Positions 1 to 9,341 are shown, counted from the stretch's first letter. The stretch: DNA of 25,033 bases from an uncultured Collinsella sp. (GCA_900555515.1 USLO01000005.1:1-25033), one strand, 5' to 3'. Program-made: numbers and translations. Notes: generated by a model not told the origin, from the sequence alone.

Positions 1-1152
1 GCCACGCCCGGCGACTCGCTCGGCCGCATCATCGGCGGTGCCACCTACCCCAGCGAGCTCATCCCGCACTTTCCCCCAGGAGCCGAGGCTGCGCTCATGA
101 GCGCCCTCTCCCCCATGCCGCAAGACCGCCCCAGCAGCATCGAGGCATTTTGCGACCAGCTGCTCGCCGGCTTGGGCAGCGTACGCGAGGGCCGTCGCAG
201 CCTAGAACAGATGGTGGGCGAGCTTTCGGACGACGAGTGCGCGGCAGACGGCATCGAGCCGTCGCACTACGAGGACGACGCCATCGAGGTCGACCCCGCA
301 CTCGGCTGGGCGGGCACGCGCTGGAGCCATGCGCGCGACTACACCATGCGCACTATCTCGGCGCTAACGTGCGGCACCTTTAGCTTTTTGCTGATGCAAA
401 CGGCCGGGGTCGCGGCGCTTCCCGGCCTGGTCATTGCGGCCATCGCGATCGGAGCGGCGGCTGGCCTGGCCCCCCAGATTGGCTCGGCCATCTCGGCTGT
501 GGGCTTTTTGGTGCTCATGGCCAACGCCACCATGCAGGCACAGGGCATCCTGTCGATGCTGCCCGTCGCGGTGATCTTTGCCGCCGCCATGTCCGGTTGG
601 TGGATCGCCTGGGGTCGCACCGAGACTGCCGCGAGCGCCACGCTCACCTGTGCACTCGCGCTTGGCTGTCTGACCGGCAATACCTTCCTGGCAGCTGGGG
701 TCGCCGCCGGCGTCGCGTCATTTTGGCTCGGCCCGGCAAGCGCCGCCGCGGCAACGGGCATGGGCGCGCTTTTTGCCCGTCTGGCCACGGTCGCGCTTTC
801 AGCCGGAGGCGTGCTGGGGCTCGGTAACGTTGCCGCAGCGTTGGGAGACCCGCTCCTTTGGGCTGCCTTTGGGCTGGCCGCGGCAACTGCCGCAGCGTCA
901 TCCGCGCTGCTCAATGCCCATGCCAAGCGTGCCAATCAGGGCTCAAACCTTGCCGCAATCGCCGCCATCGCTGTCACCGGCATCGGCTGCGCAGCGGCGT
1001 CCTGTCTTGCACACCATATGGAAATTGCCAGCCTTGCAGCCGCGGTCATCGCCAAGGCGGCGGTTGCGGGAATCCTATCCTCTATAATCGTTGGGATATG
1101 CCTATATTTGCTCGGATACCAAAGAACCTATACGGAGAGTGATCTTTCGTGA
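1..1152 (+). CDS. C-terminal part of a membrane Ser/Thr protein kinase (5' truncated by window edge)
   Basis: Frame 1 is open from base 1, so the gene starts outside the window; the internal ATG at 97 is not a credible start. The first ~50 residues read like the last helices of a Hanks-type kinase domain: a Pro-Gly-Ala-Glu stretch leading into ALMSALSPMPQDRPSSIEAF, which matches the 'kaLs.dP..RP.s..e' end of the kinase fold including its conserved Arg. About 60 acidic residues follow, then roughly nine hydrophobic segments to the C-terminus, so it is probably a polytopic membrane protein. The gene heads the FHA/PP2C/PknB cluster and overlaps the next gene by 4 bp (GTGA), so the two are probably translationally coupled. 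By position it corresponds to the second kinase (PknA place) of actinobacterial clusters, but the multi-span tail is unlike PknA. The kinase call rests on a short tail only. Confidence 0.65.
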   Translation, partial: ATPGDSLGRIIGGATYPSELIPHFPPGAEAALMSALSPMPQDRPSSIEAFCDQLLAGLGSVREGRRSLEQMVGELSDDECAADGIEPSHYEDDAIEVDPALGWAGTRWSHARDYTMRTISALTCGTFSFLLMQTAGVAALPGLVIAAIAIGAAAGLAPQIGSAISAVGFLVLMANATMQAQGILSMLPVAVIFAAAMSGWWIAWGRTETAASATLTCALALGCLTGNTFLAAGVAAGVASFWLGPASAAAATGMGALFARLATVALSAGGVLGLGNVAAALGDPLLWAAFGLAAATAAASSALLNAHAKRANQGSNLAAIAAIAVTGIGCAAASCLAHHMEIASLAAAVIAKAAVAGILSSIIVGICLYLLGYQRTYTESDLS

Positions 1153-2159
1153 ACTTCCTGAACATCTTCGAGGACCACGTGGCCGGCATCTTCGGTGCCA
1201 CCCGTGCCCCGTTCTCCTTTAAGAAGCTTGCCAAGCAGGCCGCTCGCGACATGGAGGATCAGACTCTGGTGATCAACGGCGTCAACACGGCGCCGGCACT
1301 CTATACCATCCTGATCGCCGCCGACGACGATCCCATGCTCGCCCCGTTCTACCCCGAGCTTTCGCGCGAGGTCCGCGAGTTCGTGAAGGCGCAGGCCGAA
1401 AAGCGCCGCTATGTCTTTGTCGGCGAGCCCCTCGTGCGCTTTATGATCGATCCGCAGCTGCGCGCCGGCAAGTTCTCGGTCTTTGCCGAGAACGTCGATG
1501 CCCCCACGCTCGGCCGCCTGTACGAAGAAGAGCGCGCCTATCAGAACGGCCTGGGCCAGAACAACTCCGCGGCAAGCCGTGCCGCCAGCGCCCCGCGCGC
1601 CGGCCAGCAGCAGTTTGCCGCCCCGCAGCAGCAGCGCCCCGCCGCCATGCCCCAGCAGCAGCCGACGCCTCGCGCCGCCGCTCCCGACCCGCTTGCCGTG
1701 GCAGACCCCTTCGCGCCTAGCGTCCCCGACCCCGCCGCTCCTATCCCGGTGCCGCAGACCGTCTCGCGCGACGCGCTTGCCGGCATGGGCGGAGCCGCCG
1801 CGACCGGTGCCGCCGTGGGCCTAGGCGCCGCAGCCGGCATCGCCTCCAACATGGCGAGCACTCGCGCCCCGCAGCGCCCGCTCGCCCAGCTCGTCGATGT
1901 CGTGAGCGGCGAGAGCCATAGCATCACCTCCGCACAGGTGACCATCGGTCGCGAGCGCTCAGTTTCCGACATTGCCCTGCGCGACCCCAACGTGTCGCGC
2001 CGCCACGCCCAGCTCACCTTTACGGGCTCGGATTGGTCGATCGAGGACCTCAATTCCACCAACGGCACGCTCGTCAACAACCGCCGCATTACGCGCTGCC
2101 CGCTGCGCAACGGCGATTTGCTGACGTTTGGCCTGAGCACCTTTGAATTTAGGGGATAG
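1149..2159 (+). CDS. fhaA: FhaA-like protein: DUF3662 domain, Q/P/A-rich linker, C-terminal FHA domain
   Basis: 336 aa from a GTG that overlaps the previous stop; GGAGAG at about 1134-1139 provides the ribosome site. Residues ~1-125 resemble the FhaA N-terminal domain (DUF3662), beginning MNFLNIFEDHVAGIFGATRA. Residues ~130-250 are a low-complexity Gln/Pro/Ala linker with a short hydrophobic Ala/Gly run. Residues ~255-336 form an FHA domain with the phosphothreonine-binding signature: IGRERSVSD, then SRRHAQL, then DLNSTNGTLVN. Established knowledge: FhaA in mycobacteria is a substrate and reader of the neighbouring kinases and influences peptidoglycan synthesis. The same role is inferred here from gene order, with FhaB, PP2C, SEDS-PBP and PknB following. 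No signal peptide is seen; it should be cytosolic or membrane-associated. Confidence 0.85.
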   Translation: MNFLNIFEDHVAGIFGATRAPFSFKKLAKQAARDMEDQTLVINGVNTAPALYTILIAADDDPMLAPFYPELSREVREFVKAQAEKRRYVFVGEPLVRFMIDPQLRAGKFSVFAENVDAPTLGRLYEEERAYQNGLGQNNSAASRAASAPRAGQQQFAAPQQQRPAAMPQQQPTPRAAAPDPLAVADPFAPSVPDPAAPIPVPQTVSRDALAGMGGAAATGAAVGLGAAAGIASNMASTRAPQRPLAQLVDVVSGESHSITSAQVTIGRERSVSDIALRDPNVSRRHAQLTFTGSDWSIEDLNSTNGTLVNNRRITRCPLRNGDLLTFGLSTFEFRG

Positions 2160-2165
2160 TCTCTT

Positions 2166-2582
2166 ATGAACATCGATATCGTCCTTTTTGCAGGCCGCAT
2201 CGTCCTGGTCGCCCTGCTCTATATCTTCCTGTTCGCCGTCATGAAGACCGGCGTGGGACTTGTGCGCGGACAGCGCCGCGACTCGGCCATTTGGACGATC
2301 GATGTGGACAAGGGTCCGCGCGGCATCCGCGGCATCCACGTAGACATGCTCGGCCCCGTCATCGTCGGCCGCTCGCCGTCTTCGGACATCTGCATCAACG
2401 AGCCGTTTGTCTCGGCCTCGCATGCGCGCTTTTCGCTGCAGGGCCCGGCGCTCATCATCGAGGACCTCAACTCGCTTAACGGCACGCTCGTCAACGGCCG
2501 CCAGCTCGTGGAGCCCGCGACGCTGCGTGAGGGCGACGAAGTCCAGATTGGCGACGTGGTCATGAAGGTGAACCGTCGATGA
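2166..2582 (+). CDS. fhaB: FhaB/FipA-like small membrane FHA-domain protein
   Basis: 138 aa. One N-terminal hydrophobic segment (residues ~4-25) should anchor it with the FHA domain inside the cell. The FHA domain (~residues 58-138) shows IVGRSPSSDI, SASHARF and EDLNSLNGTLVNGR, so the pThr-contacting Arg, Ser/His and Asn are all present. It starts 6 bases after the fhaA stop, with AGGGGA a few bases earlier as ribosome site. It ends in an ATGA overlap with the phosphatase gene. In actinobacteria the homologue is phosphorylated by PknA/PknB and takes part in cell division and growth; that role is inferred here from domain and context. Length and architecture match the family. Confidence 0.88.
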   Translation: MNIDIVLFAGRIVLVALLYIFLFAVMKTGVGLVRGQRRDSAIWTIDVDKGPRGIRGIHVDMLGPVIVGRSPSSDICINEPFVSASHARFSLQGPALIIEDLNSLNGTLVNGRQLVEPATLREGDEVQIGDVVMKVNRR

Positions 2583-4378
2583 TCGACGAGGAGAACAAGT
2601 CCGCAACCATGACCGAGGCACCGGCTGCCGCCGTAGCTGCACCGGCCCACGCCGCTCCGGCGGGCTCCACACCCGTGGAGCCCGAGGACACCGTGTTCTC
2701 CCTGCCTCTTTCGCATGTAACGCATGATATTTCGGATCTCGCCGATAACGAGGGCGAAGAGGATGCCGCAGCAGCGCCCATCGGCGCACATGCTGCGGAA
2801 CAGCCCACAGCGCCCGAAGCAACCCCGGCGCCGGCTCACTTTGCAGAGCCCGTCGCCGCGGCAATCAACGAGAGCGCTGCGGTGTTTGCGGCACCCGAGC
2901 CCGCCGCGCCGGCGTTTCCCATAGCCCCGGCATCCGAGGTTGCGCCCGCGTCTACGCCGGCGCCCGAGCCTATAGACGTCAACCCGCAAGATGACGAGTC
3001 GACCGCCCGCGTTTCCGAGGAGCCCGACTCCCCGGACACCGGCGATTCCGAATCAAACGCCGAGACCGACACCGTCTCTCCCGGTGACACAGCCGAAATC
3101 GACGTTGCCGCCGTTGAGGCCAAGCTCAAAGACCCCGGCTCGACCATGAGCTTTGAACCCCTAACCGAGGAGCGCATCGAGACTGACTCGACCTATGATG
3201 CCGGCACCACCACGCAACTCATGTGGGGCGCCCGCTCCGACGTTGGCTGCGTGCGCCCGCACAATGAGGATTCCTACCTGGTGCAGTCGCCGCTCTTTTG
3301 CGTATGCGACGGCATGGGTGGTCACGCTGCCGGCGAGGTGGCCTCTTCTATCGCTGTCGAGACCATCGCCAAGACAGCTCCTCAGTCTGCCGACGCCGCA
3401 CGCCTGGCGGCAGCCGTCGAGGCCGCCAACGCCGCCGTAATCGAGGCTGCCTTGAATGGCCTGGGCAAGCCCGGCATGGGCTGCACAGCCACTTGCGCCT
3501 ATATCGAAAACGACACGCTCGCCATCGCCCACGTGGGTGACTCTCGCGCCTACCTGCTCCACGAGGGCACGCTCATCCGCGTGACCCGCGACCACTCCTA
3601 CGTGGAGGAGCTCGTGGACGCCGGCGAGATCACGGCAGATGAGGCTCGCGTCCACCCCAACCGTTCGGTCATCACCCGCGCGCTGGGCTCGGACCCCGCT
3701 ATGTATGCCGACCACTTCACTCTGCATATCGAGGAAGGCGACCGTCTGATCCTGTGCTCCGACGGCCTTTCGAGCATGATTCCCGATAGCGATATCGAGA
3801 ACATCGCCACGCAGTCCTCAACCGCGCAAATCTGCGTCGACAACCTAGTGGACGCGGCGCTTGCCGCCGGCGGCCACGACAACGTGACCGTAGTAGTCGT
3901 TGACCTGGTTGACGATGGCGTCATGCGCGAGGCGCAACGCGTGCGTCGCCGCAACGTTACTATCGCCGCCATCCTGGCCCTCGTCTTTGTGCTTGCAGCT
4001 GGCATCTGGGCCTACACGGGTGTCACCGGCTCGTACTACCTGGGTACCTACCAGGGCAATGTCGCCGTCTGGCGCGGCCTGCCCGGCAAGCCACTCGGAC
4101 TCAAGCTCCACTGGCTCGAAAGCGAAACCAGCATCAAGCTGTCCGACCTGCCCGAAGACACGCAAAACCGCCTCAAGGCGGGCATTCCGCAAACAAGTGT
4201 CGACGATGCGCAGGACACGATATCCAAGTACCGCCACCAGATCGACGAGGAGCAGACCCGCCAGGTGATCGACGCGCAAACGATTCGCGACAACACCAAT
4301 CAGGGATCGGCCTCCGAATCAGATTCCGAGAAAACCGCCGAACAGTCCGCCGAGGCCGAAGCCTCCGATAAGAATTAG
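2579..4378 (+). CDS. pstP: PP2C-family Ser/Thr phosphatase (PstP-like) with a long acidic N-terminal extension
   Basis: 599 aa, starting in the ATGA overlap with fhaB; an ATG at 2609 is an alternative start. The PP2C domain spans ~residues 213-450 and keeps the metal-binding acidic residues: RPHNEDS (~226), CDGMGGH (Asp244), HVGDSRAYL (Asp321), LCSDGLS (Asp395) and GGHDN (Asp434). One transmembrane segment follows at ~460-482, then a ~115-residue hydrophilic tail. It should reverse phosphorylation by the kinases encoded at both ends of the cluster. Unusual: the first ~210 residues are an Ala/Pro/Glu-rich, low-complexity acidic region. PstP-type enzymes normally begin directly with the catalytic domain, so this part is extra and probably disordered. 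The extracytoplasmic tail is of unknown function. Confidence 0.9.
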   Translation: MIDEENKSATMTEAPAAAVAAPAHAAPAGSTPVEPEDTVFSLPLSHVTHDISDLADNEGEEDAAAAPIGAHAAEQPTAPEATPAPAHFAEPVAAAINESAAVFAAPEPAAPAFPIAPASEVAPASTPAPEPIDVNPQDDESTARVSEEPDSPDTGDSESNAETDTVSPGDTAEIDVAAVEAKLKDPGSTMSFEPLTEERIETDSTYDAGTTTQLMWGARSDVGCVRPHNEDSYLVQSPLFCVCDGMGGHAAGEVASSIAVETIAKTAPQSADAARLAAAVEAANAAVIEAALNGLGKPGMGCTATCAYIENDTLAIAHVGDSRAYLLHEGTLIRVTRDHSYVEELVDAGEITADEARVHPNRSVITRALGSDPAMYADHFTLHIEEGDRLILCSDGLSSMIPDSDIENIATQSSTAQICVDNLVDAALAAGGHDNVTVVVVDLVDDGVMREAQRVRRRNVTIAAILALVFVLAAGIWAYTGVTGSYYLGTYQGNVAVWRGLPGKPLGLKLHWLESETSIKLSDLPEDTQNRLKAGIPQTSVDDAQDTISKYRHQIDEEQTRQVIDAQTIRDNTNQGSASESDSEKTAEQSAEAEASDKN

Positions 4379-4394
4379 AAAGGGAGTGCCGCTT

Positions 4395-7265
4395 ATGAGT
4401 CGCCGCAACACCGAGCTGCTCTTGCTCATCGCCTCGGCGTTCCCCGTCATCCTGCTGTATGCGATGTACGTCCTCACCGCGGGCGCTGCCATCTCCTTTG
4501 AGACGCTCGCCGTACCGATCGGCCTCTTTGCCGCCTTTGCCGCGGCCCACATTGCCGTGCGCATCTTGGCGCCCGGTGCCGACCCCGCCATCCTGCCCAT
4601 CGTATTTATACTTTCGGGCATCGGCATCACGTTCGTGACGCGTCTCGCCCCCGCTCTCGCCATCTCACAGCTCATCATCCTGTTTGTCTCGGTGGCCCTG
4701 ATAGTGGGAACGCTCGCACTGGTCAAAAACCTCGACGTGGTCATGCGCTACAAGTACACCTTTGGCATTATCGGCATCATTCTGCTGATGCTGCCTATCT
4801 TTATCGGCACCACGATCTCGGGCTCCAAGCTGTGGATTCGCATCGCGGGCTTTACCATCCAGCCTGGCGAGTTCGCCAAGGTCTTTATCGTCCTGTTCCT
4901 GGCCGGCTACTTGGCCGAGAACCGCGAGTTGCTCTCCATCTCCAACCGCAAGATCCTGGGCTTTAAGATCCCTCGCCTGCGACTGCTGCTGCCGCTGTTT
5001 GCCGTGTGGGGTGTGTGCCTGCTCGTCGTCGTCTTCGAACGCGACCTGGGTTCGGCCGTGCTGTTCTACACCATCTTCTTGCTGATGCTCTACGTTGCCA
5101 CGGGACGATTCTCGTATGTCGTTATCGGTCTTGCGCTCTTGGCCGTTGGAGCCGTGGGCGCCTACAAGTTCCTGTCGCACGTTCAGGTGCGTTTCCAGGT
5201 TTGGGTCGATCCGTTTAAGGACGCCCAGGGCCAGGGCTACCAGATCGTCCAGTCGCTCTTCTCGCTTGCCGATGGCGGTCTGGTCGGTGTTGGCATCGGC
5301 AACGGCATGGCCAACAACATCCCTGTCGTCGAGTCCGACTTTATCTTCTCGGCTATCGGCGAGGAGATGGGCCTTTTGGGCGGCGGCGCCGTGCTCATCC
5401 TGTTTATGCTCTTTGCCGTGCGTGGCCTCACCACGGCTGCCCGCGCTAAATCCGACCTCGCCGCCTTTAGTGCCACGGGCCTTACGGCAGCCATCAGCTT
5501 CCAGGCCTTTTTGATCGTAGGCGGCGTTACCCGCCTGATCCCGCTGACCGGCGTCACCTTGCCCTTTATGAGCCAGGGCGGCTCCTCGCTGCTGGCGAGC
5601 TTTATCATCGTCGCGCTCCTGCTGCGCGCCGGTGACGAGGCGACCGGACGCGAGGCCGAGCTTACCGGCACCGGCACCATGGCCGCCATCTCTGACGATC
5701 AGGTCGCATCTGCCGCCGCCCCGACGGGCACGCGCTTTGCCACCTCGTCTTCCTACGGCAGCGGCAGCCATTCCGTCGGCTCGCGCATGCGCCGTCGCCT
5801 GCTCGACACACCTGAATCCGGTGTGCTCGGCCGCGTGGCGCTCGCCAACCGTCTAACCCGCGCGGTGCTCGCCTTTACGGCGCTGTTCGCCATCCTTATC
5901 GGCAACCTCACCTATGTCCAGGTCATCAAGGCCAAGGACTATCAGGACATGCCGACCAACAACCACACCATCGCCCGCTCCAAGTACATCCAGCGCGGTT
6001 CCATCATCACGTCCGACGGCGTGACGCTGGCCGAGTCGCTGCAACAGGAGGACGGCACCTACGTACGCTCCTACCCCAACGGTAACCTGGCAGCGCACGT
6101 GGTTGGCTACGTGAGCCAGCAGTATGGCACCACCGCCATCGAGAGCGTCATGAACGACACGCTCACCGGCTCTAAGGATTACTCCAGCTGGAACAACGCC
6201 ATCGCGTCGCTCGCGGGCCAGACCCAGCCGGGCAACACCGCCAAGCTCACCATCGACTCGCGTATCCAGACGGCTGCTGAGCAGGCGCTCAAGGGCTTTA
6301 AGGGCGCTGTAGTGGTCATCGACCCGCGTACCGGCGCGGTGCTCGCATGTGCCAGCTCGCCCACCTACGACAACACCAACATCGATGCCCTGCTGCAGAC
6401 GGGCGGCGGCGAGGACGGCTCCATGTACAATCGCGCCATGGACGCGCTGTACACGCCGGGCTCAACGTTTAAGGTCGTTACGCTTTCCGCGGCACTCGAG
6501 ACCGGCACCGCCAGCCTGACCAGCACCTACCAGGCGCCCGGCTCCATGGACATCGGCAACGCACCGGTCACCAACTCTGCCAACGAGAGCTACGGCACCA
6601 TCAGCCTGCAGCAGGCCTTTGCCGTGTCCTCCAACGTCGTCTTTGGCCAGGTGGCAAACGAAGTTGGCGCAAACACGCTCGTACAGTTTGCCAACGCCTT
6701 TGGCTACGGCCAAAAGCTCGGCCAGGACCTGACCTCCGCGGCCTCCATCATGGCCGACCCGTCGCTCATGACCGAGTGGGAGACCGCCTGGGCCGGCGCC
6801 GGCCAGCCTGTCGGCATGGACCACACGCCCGGCCCGCAGACCACCGTCATGCAAAACGCCGTGATTGCCGCCGCCATCGCTAACAGTGGCGTGGTCATGG
6901 ACCCGTACTTTGTAGCCCAGGTACTCGCTCCGGACGGAACCGTGGTCAAGACCACGCAGTCCCGCTCGCTGGGGCAGGCCGTCAGCTCCGCCACGGCCGA
7001 CCAGGTCAAGCAGGCTATGCTCGCGGTTGTCCAGTCCGGTACCGGTACCGATGCCCAGATTCCGGGCGTCAAGGTCGCCGGCAAAACCGGTTCGGCCGAG
7101 ACCGGCGGCACCAACGTCAACTCGATGTTCGTTGGCTTTGCACCTTACGATTCACCCACGGTCGCTATCTCGGTGGCCTTGGAGAATTTCGACAAGCATG
7201 ACGTCGAGGCCGCCAAGATCGCCGGTATCGTCCTGACCGCGGCGCTTGCCGCACAGGGAGCGTGA
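4395..7265 (+). CDS. SEDS glycosyltransferase (RodA/FtsW) fused to class B penicillin-binding protein (PbpA-like)
   Basis: 956 aa from ATG 4395; GGGAG at 4382-4386 sits 8 bases upstream, so I prefer it to the in-frame GTG at 4386. Residues ~1-430 are a SEDS polymerase with about ten membrane helices. It carries the DPF...GQGYQ segment, the catalytic-type Asp315 in ESDFIFSAIGEEMG, and the PFMSQGGSS motif. A ~55-residue hydrophilic linker leads to one more membrane helix (~490-512), then a PBP2b-type dimerisation region and transpeptidase with Ser690 in STFK, SSN at 745-747 and KTG at 897-899. One chain should thus polymerise and cross-link peptidoglycan at the membrane. In most actinobacteria rodA and pbpA are separate adjacent genes in this same cluster. 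The open frame is continuous across the join with no stop or slippery site seen, so the fusion looks genuine. Confidence 0.93.
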   Translation: MSRRNTELLLLIASAFPVILLYAMYVLTAGAAISFETLAVPIGLFAAFAAAHIAVRILAPGADPAILPIVFILSGIGITFVTRLAPALAISQLIILFVSVALIVGTLALVKNLDVVMRYKYTFGIIGIILLMLPIFIGTTISGSKLWIRIAGFTIQPGEFAKVFIVLFLAGYLAENRELLSISNRKILGFKIPRLRLLLPLFAVWGVCLLVVVFERDLGSAVLFYTIFLLMLYVATGRFSYVVIGLALLAVGAVGAYKFLSHVQVRFQVWVDPFKDAQGQGYQIVQSLFSLADGGLVGVGIGNGMANNIPVVESDFIFSAIGEEMGLLGGGAVLILFMLFAVRGLTTAARAKSDLAAFSATGLTAAISFQAFLIVGGVTRLIPLTGVTLPFMSQGGSSLLASFIIVALLLRAGDEATGREAELTGTGTMAAISDDQVASAAAPTGTRFATSSSYGSGSHSVGSRMRRRLLDTPESGVLGRVALANRLTRAVLAFTALFAILIGNLTYVQVIKAKDYQDMPTNNHTIARSKYIQRGSIITSDGVTLAESLQQEDGTYVRSYPNGNLAAHVVGYVSQQYGTTAIESVMNDTLTGSKDYSSWNNAIASLAGQTQPGNTAKLTIDSRIQTAAEQALKGFKGAVVVIDPRTGAVLACASSPTYDNTNIDALLQTGGGEDGSMYNRAMDALYTPGSTFKVVTLSAALETGTASLTSTYQAPGSMDIGNAPVTNSANESYGTISLQQAFAVSSNVVFGQVANEVGANTLVQFANAFGYGQKLGQDLTSAASIMADPSLMTEWETAWAGAGQPVGMDHTPGPQTTVMQNAVIAAAIANSGVVMDPYFVAQVLAPDGTVVKTTQSRSLGQAVSSATADQVKQAMLAVVQSGTGTDAQIPGVKVAGKTGSAETGGTNVNSMFVGFAPYDSPTVAISVALENFDKHDVEAAKIAGIVLTAALAAQGA

Positions 7266-7397
7266 TGCCCATGATCGAATCGGACACCCGAGGCGCGCCG
7301 CGGCCGAAGAGTTAGCGGCAACGCGCCACACGGCCCCAGCGGCCACATCGTAGGTACTACACACATCGTTGAGCGAATAGTTATGTTAGGAGCAGGA

Positions 7398-9341
7398 ATG
7401 GAACAGAGGGTCCTCGGGGGAAGATACCTCCTCAAGGATAAGGTGGGAACAGGCGGCATGGCGACCGTCTACCGTGCACAGGACCAGGTCCTCGACCGCA
7501 CGGTAGCCGTCAAGATCATGCTGCCGCAGTATGCTGGCGACGCAACCTTCGCCGCACGCTTTAAGCAGGAGGCCCAGGCAGCAGCCGGTCTCTCCTCCCC
7601 CTATATCGTGGGCGTCTACGATTGGGGCAAGGACGGCGACACCTATTACATCGTCATGGAGTACCTGCGCGGCACCGACCTTAAGAGCGGCATCAAGAGC
7701 CACGGCGCCCTCGACCCCAAGAAGGTCGCCCAGATCGGCTCGCAGATCAGCTCTGCGCTTTCGGTCGCCCACAAGCACGAGATCATCCACCGCGACATTA
7801 AGCCGCAGAACATCATGGTGCTGCCCGACGGCAACATCAAGGTGATGGACTTTGGCATCGCGCGCGCCAAGAACAGCCACCTCACGCAAGACAACAACGT
7901 GCTGGGAACCGCCCACTACGTCAGCCCCGAGCAGACCCGCGGTCAGGACCTCGGCCCCACCTCGGATATCTACTCGCTGGGCGTCGTGATGTACGAGTGC
8001 GCCACCGGCCGCGTTCCCTTTGACGGTGACGACGCCATCTCGGTCGCACTCAAGCAAGTCAACGAGTTGCCTATTCCGCCGAGCCAGATCAACTCCGGTG
8101 TCGACGCCGACCTTGAGCGCATCATCCTCAAGTGCATGGAGAAGGACCCGGCAAACCGCTTCCAGACCGCCGACGAGCTTCGTCAGGTGCTCAACAGCTA
8201 CCTGTCGGGCCGTGCCGTCAACGTCTCGGAGCCCACGCGCATCATCGGTGCCCCCGGTGAGCTGGGCGCCACCAAGACTCGCGAGCTTTCCGATCAGACG
8301 CGCGCCATGGTGCGTCCCGTCTCGGGCGTGAGCGGCCAGAATACCGCCCGTAGCTCGGTTTCGGGCTCCACCGGCTCCTACGAGGTCGAAAAGCCCAAAT
8401 CCAACAAGAACAAGATCATCGCCGCCGTGGTGGCAGCCGTTGCCGTCATCGGCATCGTGGTGGCCTTTGCCACAGGACTCTTTGGCGGCGAGCAGGTCAC
8501 CGTGCCCGATGTGCTGGGCAAGGACCAGCAGACTGCCGTCGAGCTGATCAAGGAAGCCGGCCTGGAGGTCGGCACCGTCGACCAGAGCTACAACGACGAC
8601 GTCGACGAGGGCAAGGTTGCCGAGCAGACCCCCAACGGCAACGCCAAGAAGCCCAAGGGCACCAAGGTGAACCTGGTAATCTCCAAGGGCCCCAAGCCCT
8701 CCGAGAAGGTTGAGGTTCCTCAGCTTGTCGGCCTGACCAAGGACCAGGCAGAAGCCGCGCTGGCAAGCGTTGGCCTGAAGGGCAACGCCTCCGAGGAGGC
8801 CAACGAGGCCGATGAGGGCCAGGTCTTTGAGCAGGGCACTGTTGCCGGCAAGGAGGTCGAGAAGGGCACGACCATCTCGTACAAGGTCTCCAGCGGTCCT
8901 GACACCACCTCTGTCCCCGACCTGACCGACATGACCGAGGCCCAGGCACGCAACGCCCTCGATATGGCCGGCTTTGGTGTCGATGTGAGCTACCAGGAGA
9001 ACGACTCCGTTACCGAGGGCACCGTGATCAGCTGGAACCCCAGCGGCAAGCAAAAGCCCGGAGCCACGATTACCGTCGTCATTGCCAAGAAGTCCGGCAA
9101 GGCCGCCGTCCCGGGCAACCTGTACGGCAAGAGCATTTCCGCCGCCGTTACCGCGCTCAACAACGCCGGTTTCTATAACATCGGCTTCTGTGACCAGAAC
9201 GGCAATCCCGTGAGCGGTAACGAAGATGCCACCGTTACGGGCGTCTCCCCCACCGGCAAGCAGTCCACCGACAGCACGATCACGTTGACGGTTTCGCTTT
9301 CTGGCTCCGATTCGGGCGACGATTCCGGCACGACTAACTAG
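7398..9341 (+). CDS. pknB: PknB-type Ser/Thr protein kinase with four PASTA repeats
   Basis: 647 aa from ATG 7398; AGGAG at 7388-7392 precedes it by 5 bases, which favours it over the ATG at 7383. The kinase domain (~residues 9-270) has the glycine loop GTGGMATV, the VAVKIM lysine, HRDIKPQN, DFG and SPEQ in place of APE. A ~60-residue juxtamembrane stretch rich in Thr/Ser follows, then one membrane helix (~335-358). Four PASTA repeats follow, starting at VPDVLG, VPQLVG, VPDLTD and VPGNLY. Established knowledge: PASTA kinases sense muropeptides or lipid II outside the cell and phosphorylate division and wall-synthesis proteins. The FHA proteins and SEDS-PBP encoded upstream are likely targets and the PP2C enzyme its opponent. 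It is separated from the fusion gene by 132 bases, so it may have an extra promoter, though none is convincing. Confidence 0.95.
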   Translation: MEQRVLGGRYLLKDKVGTGGMATVYRAQDQVLDRTVAVKIMLPQYAGDATFAARFKQEAQAAAGLSSPYIVGVYDWGKDGDTYYIVMEYLRGTDLKSGIKSHGALDPKKVAQIGSQISSALSVAHKHEIIHRDIKPQNIMVLPDGNIKVMDFGIARAKNSHLTQDNNVLGTAHYVSPEQTRGQDLGPTSDIYSLGVVMYECATGRVPFDGDDAISVALKQVNELPIPPSQINSGVDADLERIILKCMEKDPANRFQTADELRQVLNSYLSGRAVNVSEPTRIIGAPGELGATKTRELSDQTRAMVRPVSGVSGQNTARSSVSGSTGSYEVEKPKSNKNKIIAAVVAAVAVIGIVVAFATGLFGGEQVTVPDVLGKDQQTAVELIKEAGLEVGTVDQSYNDDVDEGKVAEQTPNGNAKKPKGTKVNLVISKGPKPSEKVEVPQLVGLTKDQAEAALASVGLKGNASEEANEADEGQVFEQGTVAGKEVEKGTTISYKVSSGPDTTSVPDLTDMTEAQARNALDMAGFGVDVSYQENDSVTEGTVISWNPSGKQKPGATITVVIAKKSGKAAVPGNLYGKSISAAVTALNNAGFYNIGFCDQNGNPVSGNEDATVTGVSPTGKQSTDSTITLTVSLSGSDSGDDSGTTN

